A stretch of 64,000 nucleotides of DNA from Sphagnum compactum (Eukaryota > Bryophyta > Sphagnopsida > Sphagnales). This document shows positions 25,490 through 38,129 of this stretch, one piece after another. Below the pieces are notes generated by a model. The model did not search any database, was not told the origin of the DNA, and saw nothing but the letters and a program-made list of their open reading frames with translations. Position numbers and translations under genes: made by a program. The first letter of the stretch is position 1; every line of letters begins with the position of its first letter. The stretch is from contig OZ234501.1 of assembly GCA_965153455.1 (NCBI GenBank), positions 6,448,001 through 6,512,000 of the forward strand, written 5' to 3'.

Positions 25490-25630
25490 AACTAGTTAGA
25501 ATGATGATGATTAAACAAAGATAATCCATTTGTAGCAATATTATTGTATGCGTATATATATTTCTTTCCTCTTTTGCAACATTATTAGATTATTAAACAT
25601 TGATTTGCATTTTTTATTGAAAATTTTAAA
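25490..25630 (+). repeat. possible LTR remnant of the copia relic
   Basis: This matches 27210-27330 in order: GATTAAA, a GTATATATAT block, an ATTAGATTATTAAACATTGA-like block and TTTGCATT. It could be the 5' LTR partner of the 3' LTR after the RNase H fragment. Borders and target duplication were not found. Confidence 0.4.
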
Positions 25631-25900
25631 TAATATTAGTTTATTAAAACCTTTGGTTTTTTTAAACAAGGAATGATCTAAACACTATAACAATTTTACT
25701 TTTGTAATATTACAATTGTTTATTATTATAATGTAGATGAACTAGCTTACTATGATTTCCTACAAGACAGGATCAAGGTTGATTATGAATAAAGTCTCTT
25801 ACAAGGAGATAGTGAAGGTGAAACAATATCTAACAAGTTTGTCATAAAAGGAAGATCGTCACAAAATGTGTAGTATGTTAAAATAGCTGACACTAGTGAT

Positions 25901-26182
25901 ATGTTAATTGCAAGTAACAACAAACTATTGGAAACAATGAACTATTCAACATGGAAGCTCAAACTTAAGAACAACCTTAAATGCATGAAAATGTTGTCAC
26001 CAACTTCAATTCAAGTAATTAGGATTTGGACAATAGATGATGCAACGACTATTCAACAAAAGATGCGAATCTTGAATGTTGATGATGATATCAAGAATTG
26101 TAATGCAACAAGAGGAACAATTCTTTTAGTGAATCATCATGATAACTACATGAATGTGTATGACGCACAGATTCTAATGTGA
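25901..26182 (+). pseudogene. copia gag-like fragment
   Basis: A 93-codon frame opens with LLETMNYSTWKLKLKNNLK. An early N-Y/F-x-x-W-K pattern is typical of the start of Ty1/copia gag (UBN2-type) proteins. It stops early, and the following 500 bp has no sustained frame. The position upstream of the RNase H relic fits one decayed element. Confidence 0.45.
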
Positions 26183-26906
26183 CTAAAGTATTGATGTAAC
26201 TAACAACTAGACTTGCACATGGGGTTTCATGATTCATAACATGACATAACATGTACGATGGTCATGACGTTGAATAACAACGTTGGTGGGTTTCATGAAG
26301 CTTGGTGCAAGATGGATGAATTGTGGGTGGGGGGATTGTCGTTTTATGACACCAACTTACATGGATTCATAACAATTACAGATGTTTGAATATAGATTAT
26401 GGCATCATCATGAGTACAAATGATTATGAACCGCCACCATATTGTGCTAACTTGATAGGAAATGATCAACTACCATGCAAGTTTATGGACATCAAAGAGA
26501 ATTAGTAGGTTTTTAATCAATCCACAAATGTGAGCTCATGTGAGGTAGCATTTTAAAACTTAATGGAAAACAACTCTCTAGAGGAACATGCTAGACTATG
26601 TACCACAATAACTATGGTTGCTTGAGGTATGGACATTTGTTAATAGAATGGCACGCAAATTGTTGACGCAACATAGTTCATCAACTAATGGAAAGGAATG
26701 AAACTTGTGGCACAAAAACTCATATTGTTGATAATGAAAATTAGAGCTTCATTCTCCATTTCCTTCAATTTGACCTTTCTACATTTTGAGGTCGTTGTTT
26801 TTATCAATAATGCATTCAAAGGACATCTTGAAGGTAAGATATCAAGCTATGGGACCATAGGTAACAAAACGACAATCCACAATAATGTTGGTCCTCGATT
26901 GAAATG

Positions 26907-27194
26907 GAATACAAAGCCTTGATGGAAGGAAACAAAGAGGCTATATGATTGAGAAGCTTGGTGGGAGAACTTGGATTTTTGCAACAAATTCCAACCCCAA
27001 TATCTTGTTACAATATAAGTAGCATCAAGATTGCAAATAATCCCGTATTCCATGCAAGGACAAAGCACATCAAATGTCACTAAAACTTTGTTTGTGAAAA
27101 GATGATATCAAAGGAAGTTGAACTCATTCACATGCCCACTAATGACCAACTAGTTGACGTTTTCACTAAATCTTTGGGCAAGAAGAAGTTATAG
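26907..27194 (+). pseudogene. Ty1/copia RNase H C-terminal fragment
   Basis: One frame of 96 codons with two internal stops reads EYKALMEGNKEAI, then LRSLVGELGFLQQIPTP, then IKIANNPVFHARTKHI, then MPTNDQLVDVFTKSLGKKKL. These are the hallmark blocks of the RNase H end of copia polyproteins (A-E-Y-x-A, N-P-V-F-H-x-R-T-K-H-I, D-x-x-T-K-x-L). A purine run GGAGGAGGAGGA at about 27210 could be the polypurine tract before the 3' LTR. Stops replace an expected W and another codon, so it is dead. Confidence 0.88.
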
Positions 27195-27209
27195 CGCCAC
27201 ATTAATTAG

Positions 27210-27335
27210 GAGGAGGAGGATTAAATAGATCAATTATTAGTAACAAAACTCTTGTGTGTATATATATTCCATTCATCTTATGTAATATGATCAGATCATT
27301 GAGCATTGATGTGCATTGTTTTTACTGACAACTCT
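27210..27335 (+). mobile_element. copia polypurine tract and 3' LTR remnant
   Basis: The purine tract is followed by sequence that matches 25490-25630 in order. It lies directly downstream of the RNase H fragment, where a 3' LTR is expected. The right border is not defined. Confidence 0.45.
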
Positions 27336-27344
27336 ACAAAAGGT

Positions 27345-27560
27345 GGAGAGTTTTACTGGCAGCTCTTTCAATATTTGAAAATCAGAGAACTGCCAGTTCC
27401 GGTTATTTCAAAATCCTGAAAGAACCACCAGGTATTTTGAAGAAAAATCAGATTCAAAAGAACCATCACCAGTTGCAGTTATTTCAAAATCCCGAAAGAA
27501 CCACTGGGTTTCATGAAAACCCTGGCAAAGAACCACCGGGTTTCTTTTGGCAGTTATTTG
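27345..27560. repeat. AAGAACCACCGGGT repeat block
   Basis: The motif GAAAGAACCACCAGGT / AAAGAACCACCGGGT and the longer block CAGTTATTTCAAAATCCCG recur two to four times, with units of about 70 bp. No coding function is apparent. Confidence 0.55.
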
Positions 27561-28189
27561 ATTCTTCCAGACAAGTTTAGAACACGGGTAGCCTTAACAT
27601 GTCAGAACCCAGAATTTGATTTTCTTTTAAAACGCATAGGTATGAACCCTAGGAACTACCACTGACAACGGCCGGGTATGTTCCTGTTTCTAATAACCAC
27701 CGAATTACACCAGTTGAAACCAGACCTGATGAGAGAAAGAAGACCCAGGTTTAATACAACAATGAAGATTGTATGAAGATTGCATACATTCAAACAAAAA
27801 AACACTCAAAAATCAATGCAGGAATTTGTTTTGGAGTTTCTTTCCTATGCTGTTCCAAATGGTCATTGTGTGGGCTGCACTTTATGAATGGCCAAACCCT
27901 AAGCAAGGCTTAAATCTATTTCCTCAATGTAAATTCAACAACCTACTTTGCACACAAATTGGATCCATTTTGATTTGTGAGAGCTTTGGTTTAAGCTTCC
28001 ATGGTATCAATGGCACATTACTAAACTCCACCAGGATTTATGTACACCAAGGTTCGGGTTCAAGAACTGATTGTTACAACTGCTTGAGTCAGAGTTTTGC
28101 ACTACTTCATGAAATTCCCTAACTCCTTGATCAATGATGTTTGAACATGGAGAAACACTTGGATTCCACTTAATCTGATTCTCTGATGG

Positions 28190-29130
28190 GTCATTCAGTC
28201 TGGTAGGAAGCAAAAGCTTTTGGGTAATCACACATATCACTCTGTGATATTGACAATAATGGGTGGTGGGTTTTGCTGTGTAAACTTGGAGTTTTGGCTG
28301 ACCCTGCAAGTATCAACAAACCAAGGTTTCTCAGTGGATTGATATAAATCAGGGTTATTGCATCATGATAGATCTTCACACAGGCATTGATCATCTGTGT
28401 ACCTGAGCACAGAAGGAAAAAAAACTGGATGTAGGAGCCAAGAGCCTGACCATATCTGCAGGAGCCACATACAAATATGAAACTGTTACTAATTGTTGCC
28501 ACTGGTGCTAGAGTGAGCCTTTTGCTTTGTTATTTCATCGCCTCTTGGGCATGCTTCATGTTGTCATTCACATGTCAGAAACAGTCTAAAGCAAAATAAA
28601 ACAATTCCTTGGACTGCGGGCCATGCAAATTGTTCAAAGCATATATATTTCAGCTTGTGTAAAGCTTGGTGTTAAAAGATATTGGAGCATCTGTGTTTTG
28701 CAACTTGTTAGGCTCGCTGATTCTGGCATACCTGGAGCTCATGCCCAAGATCTATTATACTACCTTCGAGAGATTGATGGCATGCTGATAAGCTCCTAAC
28801 AGCCATAAAGGATAAGAAGAATGGTCCAGCTGTGATGAATACATTGGCTTGAAACTCAATGCCTTGCTGTTCAAGAATGGTGTTAAGGTCACAAGGTCCT
28901 CTATCCTGCAGAGCCGCATTGCAATTAAGTCCTTTGCTCTTCAACCTGTACCAAAGTACTGTAAATTGCAAAATTATGTATTGGGTCTAAAACACATATT
29001 TCCTCCCTGTTGTGTCCATTATTGCAGTGCCCCAATTGTTCCACCCCAGAGCTTGCCTGCAGCCATTTATGAGGGCTACTATGAAGCCAAGCCTGGCGTA
29101 ACTACTGTGAAGGGACCCAGAGCAACATAG
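28190..29130 (-). pseudogene. exon-like fragments, possibly Oxa1/YidC-type membrane insertase
   Basis: Two minus-strand pieces lie in one frame. At about 29000-29110, ALINGCRQALGWNNWGTAIM resembles the start of the insertase core (family pattern: hydrophobic run, G-x-x-W-W-A-S-I). At 28730-28920, FITAGPFFLSFMAV and SLEGSIIDLG resemble the core pattern G-P-x-F-x-S-F-x-x-A followed by G-G-x-x-x-x-x-D-L, ending at a possible donor CAG|GTATGC. A further frame at 28320-28480 has splice-like borders but is not recognised. A stop separates the first two pieces. The identification is tentative; no start or C-terminal region was found. Confidence 0.3.
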
Positions 29131-29179
29131 TTTGAGAAAGATTAAAGTGGACAAGTCAGTTAGAACCCCCAACAGCAAA

Positions 29180-30279
29180 TCTCTACAGCTTTAGATTCTT
29201 ACTGTCAGTAGCTTGTTGCCTTTTACAATGTATTAAGGAAACTCGTGCAGGGATCAGGTCCAGTTGATCTGCAACAAGATGGGAAGTGGTAACCAGCATT
29301 GCAGCATGTAAGAGTGATTGTGGATAATCCTGACTGATGCTAATTTGCAAAACTGTATTGATCCAAGTGGGTGGGTGGGTGAAGTTTTACTGGATAACTT
29401 TGGATGTGTGACTTGACATGTTCTGAAGTATCCAGTACCTATGCACATTGGCAGTTTGGGATGCTGAACTCTGAGCTGTATTGCAGACACATTGCATACA
29501 GCCAGGAAGATCAATGACTTAACAATGGAAAGGTGCTTAGAATGGTTGTCAAAGAGGTGTGTGTCCGTGTGCAGTTAGAGTCAAAATGAATGTCACTACA
29601 AAGACACTACATTTGTCATTTTGAACTGAGACTTTTGTCTGAGAAGATCAGGCCAAAGGGACCAAAAAGACCAAGAGAACAAGAGATTCACTAGAATCTG
29701 ATGTGGTCAGTCCAAGACTTAAAACCCTTCTTTCAAGTCCAACAAAAGTCCTTCTTCAGAAAACTGGCTCTTCATCACAGCAACTAAACCTGAAAACATT
29801 AAAATCTGATTCTGTACAATACCAACCATTAACCACCAAAATTGTAAATCCTCAAGTGCAACACCCCACCATCCAAGCAGGCAAATTAGGTTCAATAGCC
29901 CACTCCCGGAAGTAATCAAGCTATTGAAGTCTTTCTTTATGCCGTCCAAAGCACTATGATCAACCCTGTCACAGAAATATTCAGACTTCTGCACAGAAAT
30001 GTGAGTGTCTTAAACCATCAATTGCAGAAAGAATGAAGGAAGAAGCTGGATTCACTTCCCCCTCTCCTGCACGTCCTCTCTCCCCCCAACTCACAGAAGC
30101 CAATGAGACAACCACCACCCAATTGCCATTGGGTGATAACCATGAGGATGGTAAGTCCAGGGAAACTTCATGTCTCCACATGCAGCAGAAGCTGCATTTC
30201 CTGGAAACGCATCCTATTAGCAAAAAGAGATTCATGAGGCAAGGCCCAGATTTGATATTTACAGCATTGACATGACTTC
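29180..30279. other. 3' flank of the WRNIP1 gene
   Basis: Relatively GC-rich for the window, without a convincing gene. The part next to 30280 must include the 3' UTR of the minus-strand gene. I did not find a textbook AATAAA signal in a good position. Confidence 0.4.
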
Positions 30280-33200
30280 TCAATGATCAGCACCTTCTTT
30301 GTCCCACTGTAAGAACGTATGGCCTCGGAGAGATGGAGGTAGGTATTCTTGTTCAACAGGGCCGACATGATTTGGTGGATAGATGTAACCTTTTGAGTAT
30401 CCCAGGTCCTTCATCAGTTGTGTAGGAGCATTCCGAAGATGTAACGGTACAGGCTCATTTTGCTCACTCTCTCGGACCAAGCGTTGGGCAGCTACAATTG
30501 CATTGTAAACAATGACAGACTTTGGTGCAAGCGATAGGTACACCACACACTGTGCTAGATTCACATTGCACTCTGGCATGCCTAGAAAATGGCAAGCTTG
30601 GTAGCAAGCAACAGCTAGCACAAGTGCTTGGGGATCTGCCAACCCAATATCTTCACTCGCAAATCGCACGAGTCTGCGGGCCACATAGAGAGGTCCTTCT
30701 CCACCTTCTAACATGCGAGCCAGCCAATAAATGGCTGCATCAGCATCTCCACCTCGCATTGATTTGTGAAGGGCACTGATGATGTTGTAGTGTTCATCAC
30801 CTGTTTTGTCATAAAGAACATGTGATCGTTGCAATGCATCTTTCACCTGCAAACATCAAACACTTGGGTTCAACATCAAGCACTCAAGGACACACAGTAA
30901 TCTAGCCTACCAGAATCACCAAAAACATACATACATACATACATTCAGGTTTCGGGTTTATGCACTTACTAGTTGCAGAGTAACCACAATCACTTTCTTC
31001 TCCTTGTTCCCTGCACCAGAACTGGACCCATTACTTCCATGTGCCTCAGTTCCTACAGCACCCAGAGCTCCTTTATTCTCTGATCCCATCATACCATTCC
31101 CATCTTTGTGTCTCAACTCTCGAGCTACTCCTCCCCCTATTTCACGCAAGGTGGTTGTCGGAGCACCCACTGTGTCCTTCTCAGTTTCACCACCACTGCC
31201 ACCACTTGAAGATGTAGACTCCCGATCTTTGACCAAAATTTGAGGCGTGACCTCCTTCCCTCCCTTGAACCTCTTGAAGGGTCGGGTATAGTCATCAGGT
31301 GAGTTTTGCAAGTTGTCCTTTCTCAAGGACTCCTTCAGAACTTCAAGACGTTTTATGCCAAACCCACTCCCACTCCTTTCTACCCAGGTATTTGTCACCA
31401 TACCTACCAATGCTGAAGATGAGCCTTCTCGCTTCAGACCTGAAACCTCTGGTAAACCTTCTCTCTCCATGTCTGTCTTCTGTACAGCTTCACATTGAGT
31501 ACTTGAACACCACTCATCCATCTGTGGTCTTTGCAGGTTGCTTTCCCATGCAGCAAAAGCAGCCATTCCTGCTATTTCCAATGAGTTTAATGCCACCCGA
31601 GCATCTCCATCAGCTGCATGTGACAGAAACCGTAGTGCATCTTCCTCAATCTTCACAGAATCCCCACGTGACCCTCCCTTAATGGACAATAACACCCCTT
31701 TCTCTCTGTCTAGAATCGCCCGCTCCAGCAGTTTCTGTATGTGATCTGGCTGCAATTTGTTGAGCATTAATACTCGGCAGCGTGATAGCAGAGCAGCATT
31801 GATTTCAAAAGATGGGTTCTCTGTTGTTGCACCAATCAACACAATATGACCGGCTTCCACGTACGGAAGAAAAGTATCCTGTTGTGCCTTATTGAACCTG
31901 CAAAACATTGATGCCATGACCCACCAACAACATCAGACACAAAACTCTTGAGCAAATGAGTTAGAACTGTTAGAAACCATCTTGAAACTCACCTGTGAAT
32001 CTCATCAAGGAAAAGTAAAGTTCGCTGCCCAAACTTTTGCAAGCGCTTCGACTCCTCCAGAACCTCCCTCACCTCCTTCACACCACTCGATACAGCAGAC
32101 AGAGAAACAAACCGAAACGAAACAGAGCGGGCAATGGATCGCACGAGCGAGGTTTTCCCTGTTCCTGGTGGGCCCCACAATATGATGGATGAGAGTGAAT
32201 TGTTGTCAAGCAAGCTGCGAAGAATGCATCTGGGACCCAATAGATGATCTTGCCCAACTATATCGTCAACTGACATCGGTCTCATCCGCTCAGCTAGAGG
32301 CACTTGATTCTTTCCACTCCACAAGGGAGTCTTCATCCCTGCTGCTGCTGCTCCTGAGGTTCCTGGAGTTCCTGAAGGTGCAACTGTGAGAGGAAGAGGT
32401 GACTGTGAATGTGGGACTACAGGTGCTGGCATCTCTTGTTGGCTCTCAAGCGGCTCCCCTTGTCGAAGTCTTTTGGTCAGATTTGACTCCTGTGCTCCAT
32501 GATGTGGATGCTTCATACCCATGGTGGTCAAGGAAGGAACTGCTTCACTGGTGGGATCTGAGGGCCTAACCTTTCCTCCCAATTGTGGCATGAAGGGTCT
32601 TCCATGGAACTCCTTAAATGACTGCCACCACAATAGAAGATGCATCACTTCATCAGTTTTGAGCATTGAAAGCTACTTCCTCATCAGTACAAGGACATGA
32701 CAAACATGATACAAAGATGACAACAAGAGAAAATCCTCATAAGTAAAATCAGAACATGTCAATACATTATGATTTCATTGAACAGAATTTGAGAGATGAT
32801 GACCCACAATTAGAGAGATTTCAGATCCAACAATACCTGAGCAACACAGGGGGAAAAAAAAATTTAATAGGAGACCCAAAATTTCTGCAAAAGATGAACA
32901 GAGGAACTGTGTGGACAATAGCAACAGACTCACACACATGTTCAGCAACTTTCAACAGCAGCATGTATGGTAGTGACTGCTAACCCACTAATGACTTCAT
33001 CAGCTTCCAGCAGTGGGTAGGTTCCAATGTCAGAAGACATCAAAGAATGTACTGAGTTTCTGTCAAAAGACCAGCAGTAACAGGAAGACTCAGCTACGAC
33101 ATAAAAGAGATCTGGAGATTACAGAGGAAAGTAATCAGAAAGGGGAAGGAAATAAAGAAGGGAAACCCCAAAAAGGAATGCTACAAGGAAAGAGGAAGAG

Positions 33201-34110
33201 CAGAGAGAAATAAAACAACAGCGACAGTGGGTCACCAACCTGGTTAGGAACTCCCTGATTTCCTCCTCCCCTGTACCTGGAAGCACCCACATCCTCCTCT
33301 TGCATTTTTCCTGGTGTTCGACAGGGTCCTCCCCTTTTTGTTGCCTCATTTTCCAGCTTCACTTCAGCTGGAGACCCCTGTACAAACTGCCTGTTTCGCC
33401 AATCAGCATTCCCTCCACCTTCTACTTGACTGGTGCCTCCTGGCTCTGTTGTCACCTCCCCTCTCCCAGCAGCAGTTGAGGAGGGGAAAAATTGATCCAA
33501 ACGACCTTGCTGCTGTTGCTGCTGTTGTTGCTGTTGTTGCTGTTGTTGCCATTGCCCTTGCTGCAAACAGGACCCAATTGCAGTTTCCCAATGTCGGTCT
33601 CAGACAATAAGCTCCAAAAGTCTCCCTCAGTGACTAGGGCAGTGAGGGCAAAACAGCAGACTAAGGAGTACAAGTAGGTATTGCAAAAAACTCCACACCC
33701 AGAATTATCAATCCTACGAGCAGCAATCCTCAAAACCTTGCCGAATCATTTTTTGCAGGACCCATGTGATGTAAAAGAATACCCACCGGTTGCTGCTGTC
33801 GGGATGATGGGCCTACTGTTGTATTTATTGACTCCATTTTCCGGTGACTGAGAATCCACTCGGTTGCTGTCAAGGTAGACTTACCACCAGTTGCAGCCAG
33901 TGCCTGCACCCACAGCAAGCAAGTAAGAAGCAATGATGAGTGCCATCAATCACGGTACCACACATTCCTTCCCAATCCAACCTGAAGAAAATCACTCACT
34001 CAACTCTAAACCAATTTTGCTTGCATATATATCCAGTTCAGGATTCATATCCGAGAACACACCTGAGCCGCCAACTCGCGAGAAAATCCCATGTCCATGA
34101 GTTGCTCCAT
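30280..34110 (-). CDS. WRNIP1: WRNIP1/MgsA/Mgs1-type AAA+ ATPase, six exons, 869 aa
   Basis: Replication-fork maintenance ATPase, the plant counterpart of animal WRNIP1, yeast Mgs1 and bacterial MgsA/RarA; the family acts in the nucleus on stalled forks together with PCNA. CDS exons: 34063-34110, 33787-33903, 33240-33560, 31993-32621, 30970-31897, 30280-30846. All five introns (95-618 bp) are GT-AG and phases agree. The start is fixed by an in-frame TGA directly before ATG. Residues 1-40 form a UBA domain (MGF at 7-9). A Q14 tract runs directly into a PIP box, QGRLDQFF at 73-80. The AAA+ core has Walker A GPPGTGKT (312-319), Walker B LLFLDE (364-369), GATTENPSFE (394-403), an LLSRC arginine (411) and the GDAR sensor-2 arginine (472). 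Residues about 490-675 are a low-complexity insert. The MgsA_C oligomerisation region (677-869) includes MRGGDADAAIYWLARMLEGG and ends soon after LPPSLRG. It looks intact. It is longer than the human protein (665 aa). Confidence 0.95.
33486..33509 (-). other. PIP-box codons in WRNIP1 exon 3
   Basis: The codons for QGRLDQFF fit the PCNA-interacting consensus Q-x-x-(L/I/M)-x-x-(F/Y)-(F/Y) exactly. The box begins with the last residue of the polyglutamine tract (33510-33548 encode the rest), near the N-terminus as in many PCNA clients. Confidence 0.7.
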
Positions 34111-34860
34111 TCAATCAATCTCTTCTTCACAAAATGCTTTGACTCTGACTCTCTCCTCTCTGGTAGGGACCCAAGATGCCTAATCCATCGGGACCCAAGA
34201 CACAGTTTGAAATGGCCAGCTAGCTATAACAAACCATGAGCTACTGCTGCTGCATCGTGCGTTAGTTTTACATTTTTTCTTCAACCAAAACAGGTAGAGA
34301 AAAACAGGTTCTATTCTACACACACCATAGATAGAAGTGGGTGCCAGTTGCAAAATGCTTTGCTTGCTTGCTTGCTTGGATAGTTGAGAATGCAGACTTG
34401 GCCTTGCAACAGGTGTGAAACAGCAGCAGCAGCAGCAGCACCTCTGCAGCTTTTTTTTTCCCCTACCACAGTTGCCAAATTGGAGGAAAATCTAGGGTTG
34501 GAAGGAGGAGCAAAAGAAACCTAGAATCATCATCATCATCAAAACTAGAGTTTCCACTTGCCGATTCGGTTGGAATCCCTTGCAGGAACGAACTGGGGGA
34601 AGATTTTTATTTTACTCTCCAGCTATAATGTGTTGATATATGTATATATGGTAGTTGTGCCACACTAGAGCCACAAAATCACTAACAAACATCCATGCTC
34701 TGCTGCTGCTGCTGCTGATCCGTCCGTCCCCACCGCAGGAGGAGCTGCTGCTGCTGCTGCTGCTGCCATTTTCCCTTCTGCAACACTAAATACCAAACAG
34801 CTGCCATTTCCCTTCAACAAACACCCCCCACTTGGTGCTGGCTGACCTGTTTTTAGGGTT
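34111..34860 (-). promoter_or_regulatory. WRNIP1 upstream region with CAG/CTG runs
   Basis: This region should carry the 5' UTR and promoter of the minus-strand gene. It holds (CAG)6 at 34421-34440, (CTG)6 at 34700-34717 and (CTG)7 at 34745-34765, plus a TATATGTATATATGG stretch near 34637-34652 that could serve as a TATA region. No exact transcription start can be assigned. Confidence 0.35.
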
Positions 34861-37800
34861 TGCCATTTTATATTTTTTTGGGTCTTTCCAAGACTTGCTG
34901 CTGCCTAAACCTCCTTGTGCTCCCTATACCCACCTCCCTGAGGGAGCCCAAAATGTAGGCAAGCTTATTCTATCCATACCTCTCCTAGTGTCCTCAATGG
35001 AGTAGAACTGGATCACCCCTTACCCCTTAGCTTTCTCATAAGGCTTCTCTTAGGTCCTCTTCCCATTAGGCCGTTGTATAACGGATTCCATCTAGCTCTG
35101 CTCCATCACAGTAGTCTTCTTCTCACAGCTCTATAGATCAAGCTCACTGCAGAGCTCTCTGAGTTGTGAGTCATTAGAAGGTGACATCTGTCATTTTTCA
35201 CATTCTTCAAGAGAACAAGTGGGTTTTTTTCTTCTTCTTTTTTTCAAGTTCTCTAGAAAGTTCCCTGCATATGAAATCTTCTTAACATTTAATTACTTTC
35301 AGATTTTGAGCCAAGGTTGCAACCTTGAATGGAAAGGGCTTGCTTGTCCATGCAACTAAGAAATAGAGCCCCATTTCAATGAGAGTAGGCTCGTATGATC
35401 ATAGCATATGATGTGTAAATTACCATTGTTGGTCGGTTTTATTTTTATTTTTTAAAGTACCTAACCTCTAGTTTCGATTATCACATTTACTTTTTCTTTT
35501 TAAGTTTTCAAGTGTGAGGTTGAGCTTGGGTTCTTCATATTTTTAGACCTTCAATTTCAATTTTGACACAACTTTTCACATTCAAAATTTTTCAAGCTCA
35601 ATTCAAAAAGTAAGTCTAATTCCATGTATGGATTATACACATTTCTTGAGATTGCATATAGTATAAGTATGGAGATTTACACAAATTAACTCAGGATCAC
35701 ATAGGTACAACTACTAAAAACTCATCCATTACCCATACAACAAATTAAAACCCATCAATTATTCATAAAAGTCCACTGATTCAAAGTTTTGAGACAAGAG
35801 GGACCCCACCAAAAAAAAAACATAGGGAAGAAACCACATGTAGTAAAAAAAAATTAGAATTTTTTTTTTAGTGTAGGTGAAAGGCATATTATGCTCATTA
35901 AAATTAACCCTAGAAATGTATTTTCACAAGGATGGTTCCTTTCTTTTCTTTGTAGATTTTTTATTTTTCTTCTTCTTACAAAATAAAAATAATAATTGTC
36001 TTTTAATCATAATAGGCTAATGTTAATGCCATAACATGGAATGACCAAACCATGGACATAATGTTAACAAAGGGCGGTTAATTAGATTGGTAATAGTGTG
36101 TGTAAAATGATTGATTTTGAATGACAATTAGTATATTAAAGGGGAGAATAAGATTTTAAAATTATCTATGAAATATATATTTATTTTCTTAGGCTTGTTA
36201 ATGGGTGTGTAAATCACAAGCGAATTTAGAATCAAAATTATGTATGTTTATTATATAGCTATGAAAATTTATGTTTTTGGTTGCATAGATATTTTCTCAT
36301 CTTTCTATTTTCCATTTATAATTAATATGTCACATCATTTTTCTACCGTGGATTTCAAACACACAAATTATGCCAAAAAAATTTTAAACTAAAATCTCAA
36401 TTTTTTTCACAATTATGTTTTATAAAATTTTATATTCATATAACAACTTGATTTTTTTAAAGTGAAGATGTTTCTAAAGGTCATAAACACTCACTTATAT
36501 ATACTAACCAAAAGAAAATTAAATTAAAAAAAATCTAAATCTACACATCACATGAGGAGTAATATGAAAAAGTTTTTCACATGAATTATATGAATCAATG
36601 CACAATAATATAACAACAAAATTACACGTGATTTTTCATGTGAAAATCATACACATTAATTGAAACTATGATCAAATCATAATTAAATTATCAAATCCAA
36701 TTATCAAATAAATTATCAAACTTAAATGATAGTTAATTACATAAGTAATAAAATAATTACCTCAAATTATAAGGTAATTAAAAACACCAAGATTACTTTC
36801 AAACAATAACTGCATTTTATAACACTACCCAACACCATCTTTCTTTTTATATAAAGAGATTTTTTGTCACTTGGCAACAAAAGTTGAAATCCCGTGCTGA
36901 CTCATGCAAAGGATTTTTGTGCAAAAAAAAAGGTGCCATGGTCAAGCAGATTTTGAGGGAAAATTTTGAAATTGCTATATTTAAACAATAGGTGTGGTAC
37001 CCAAAAATATGGCAAGATTCTTCCATTTGTCTACTTTTGGCTAATTCCTCTTGTGGTTAATAGCCATTGTGGCTACTGATATCACACAAGTTTATGACTG
37101 AGAAACAAGTAGCACATTGATGAAGTAGGGTGTGATGTGGTGCATTGTGCCTAAATCCATTAGAGCTTATGCAGTGTTTGAGAGCAAAATGAATGTTATA
37201 ACACCACTACCATTGCAAGTATGACAATGGCTGTGTCACACAATGGCCTTGCCATTTACATTAAAAATGTATCTTATTAAGGCAAAAGAAGAATTATGGA
37301 AACTCAAATATTTCACCATGCAAAAAATTATACCTAATCTTCAAAACAATCCTCTAAAAGAATCCCAAATCCTTCATGCTCGGGTAAAGCCCAAGGCCCA
37401 CCTTTAGGTGGCCCCTACATCCCTCCTCCTCCTCCTCCTCCGGGTTTACCCTACTACACTTTTGGTCTTTTGGCGTTAATTGTGCACTCTTGAACTATAG
37501 GAAAGAGAAACATGTCCAAAAGAAAATTAAGACAAGTATAGGGGGGAAAAGGAGAGATTTTGCTTCAAGGTTGTTGATCTTTTGAATATACTTGTCAAAA
37601 GGGTGGCCCCACTTTGAAGTGAATTTGTTGTCTTTTCACCTCCAACAATTGACCTTCCATGACTCTTCTTCTTGGATTGTGTAGGGCCTCCTTATCTAGA
37701 TCAAGAAGAACAATAGATAGCAGCACAATTGAAAGTTTGTCCACACAAAAAAGAAATTCCACTAGTGGGGGTGGTAACAAAATAGACCCTTTAAAAAAAT

Positions 37801-37900
37801 TCAAGATAAATTGTAAAGGGAAGTAAAAGCTATAAAGCATGAATGTTCAAGAATTTGAGCAAACCCAAAATTGCCAACTCCTTGAACAAGTTAAAAGAGA
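34860..37900. other. intergenic, no gene recognised
   Basis: 34.9-35.3 kb is moderately GC-rich with pyrimidine-rich stretches but no sustained frame. From 35.3 kb on it is AT-rich. There is a (CTC)n run near 37424-37441. Confidence 0.4.
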
Positions 37901-38129
37901 GGCAAAAATAAAATAAAATAAAATTTAATCATGGGTTTTTTTTTTTCCAATTTTTATACACATCCAAACATGAATAAAATGAGGGGGGAGGAACAATAAG
38001 CCCCATATATTCAAGTTTACCTAATTGCTTGCACCAACCCTAATAACATCCATAACATCATACCAAAAGGAGGATGGCCAATATGAGAGAATTTCAGTGC
38101 CTTTCCAACAGGCTTTAGGTCCTAGAGCT

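Noticed and set aside
31299-31682. 127-codon plus-strand frame
   Set aside because: It is antisense to WRNIP1 exon 5, whose minus-strand reading has clear AAA+ motifs.
33314-33677. Plus-strand and alternative minus-strand frames with Leu, Val, Ala or Asn-rich runs
   Set aside because: They are other-frame readings of the CAG/CAA tract; the polyQ frame joins correctly spliced exons and carries the PIP box.
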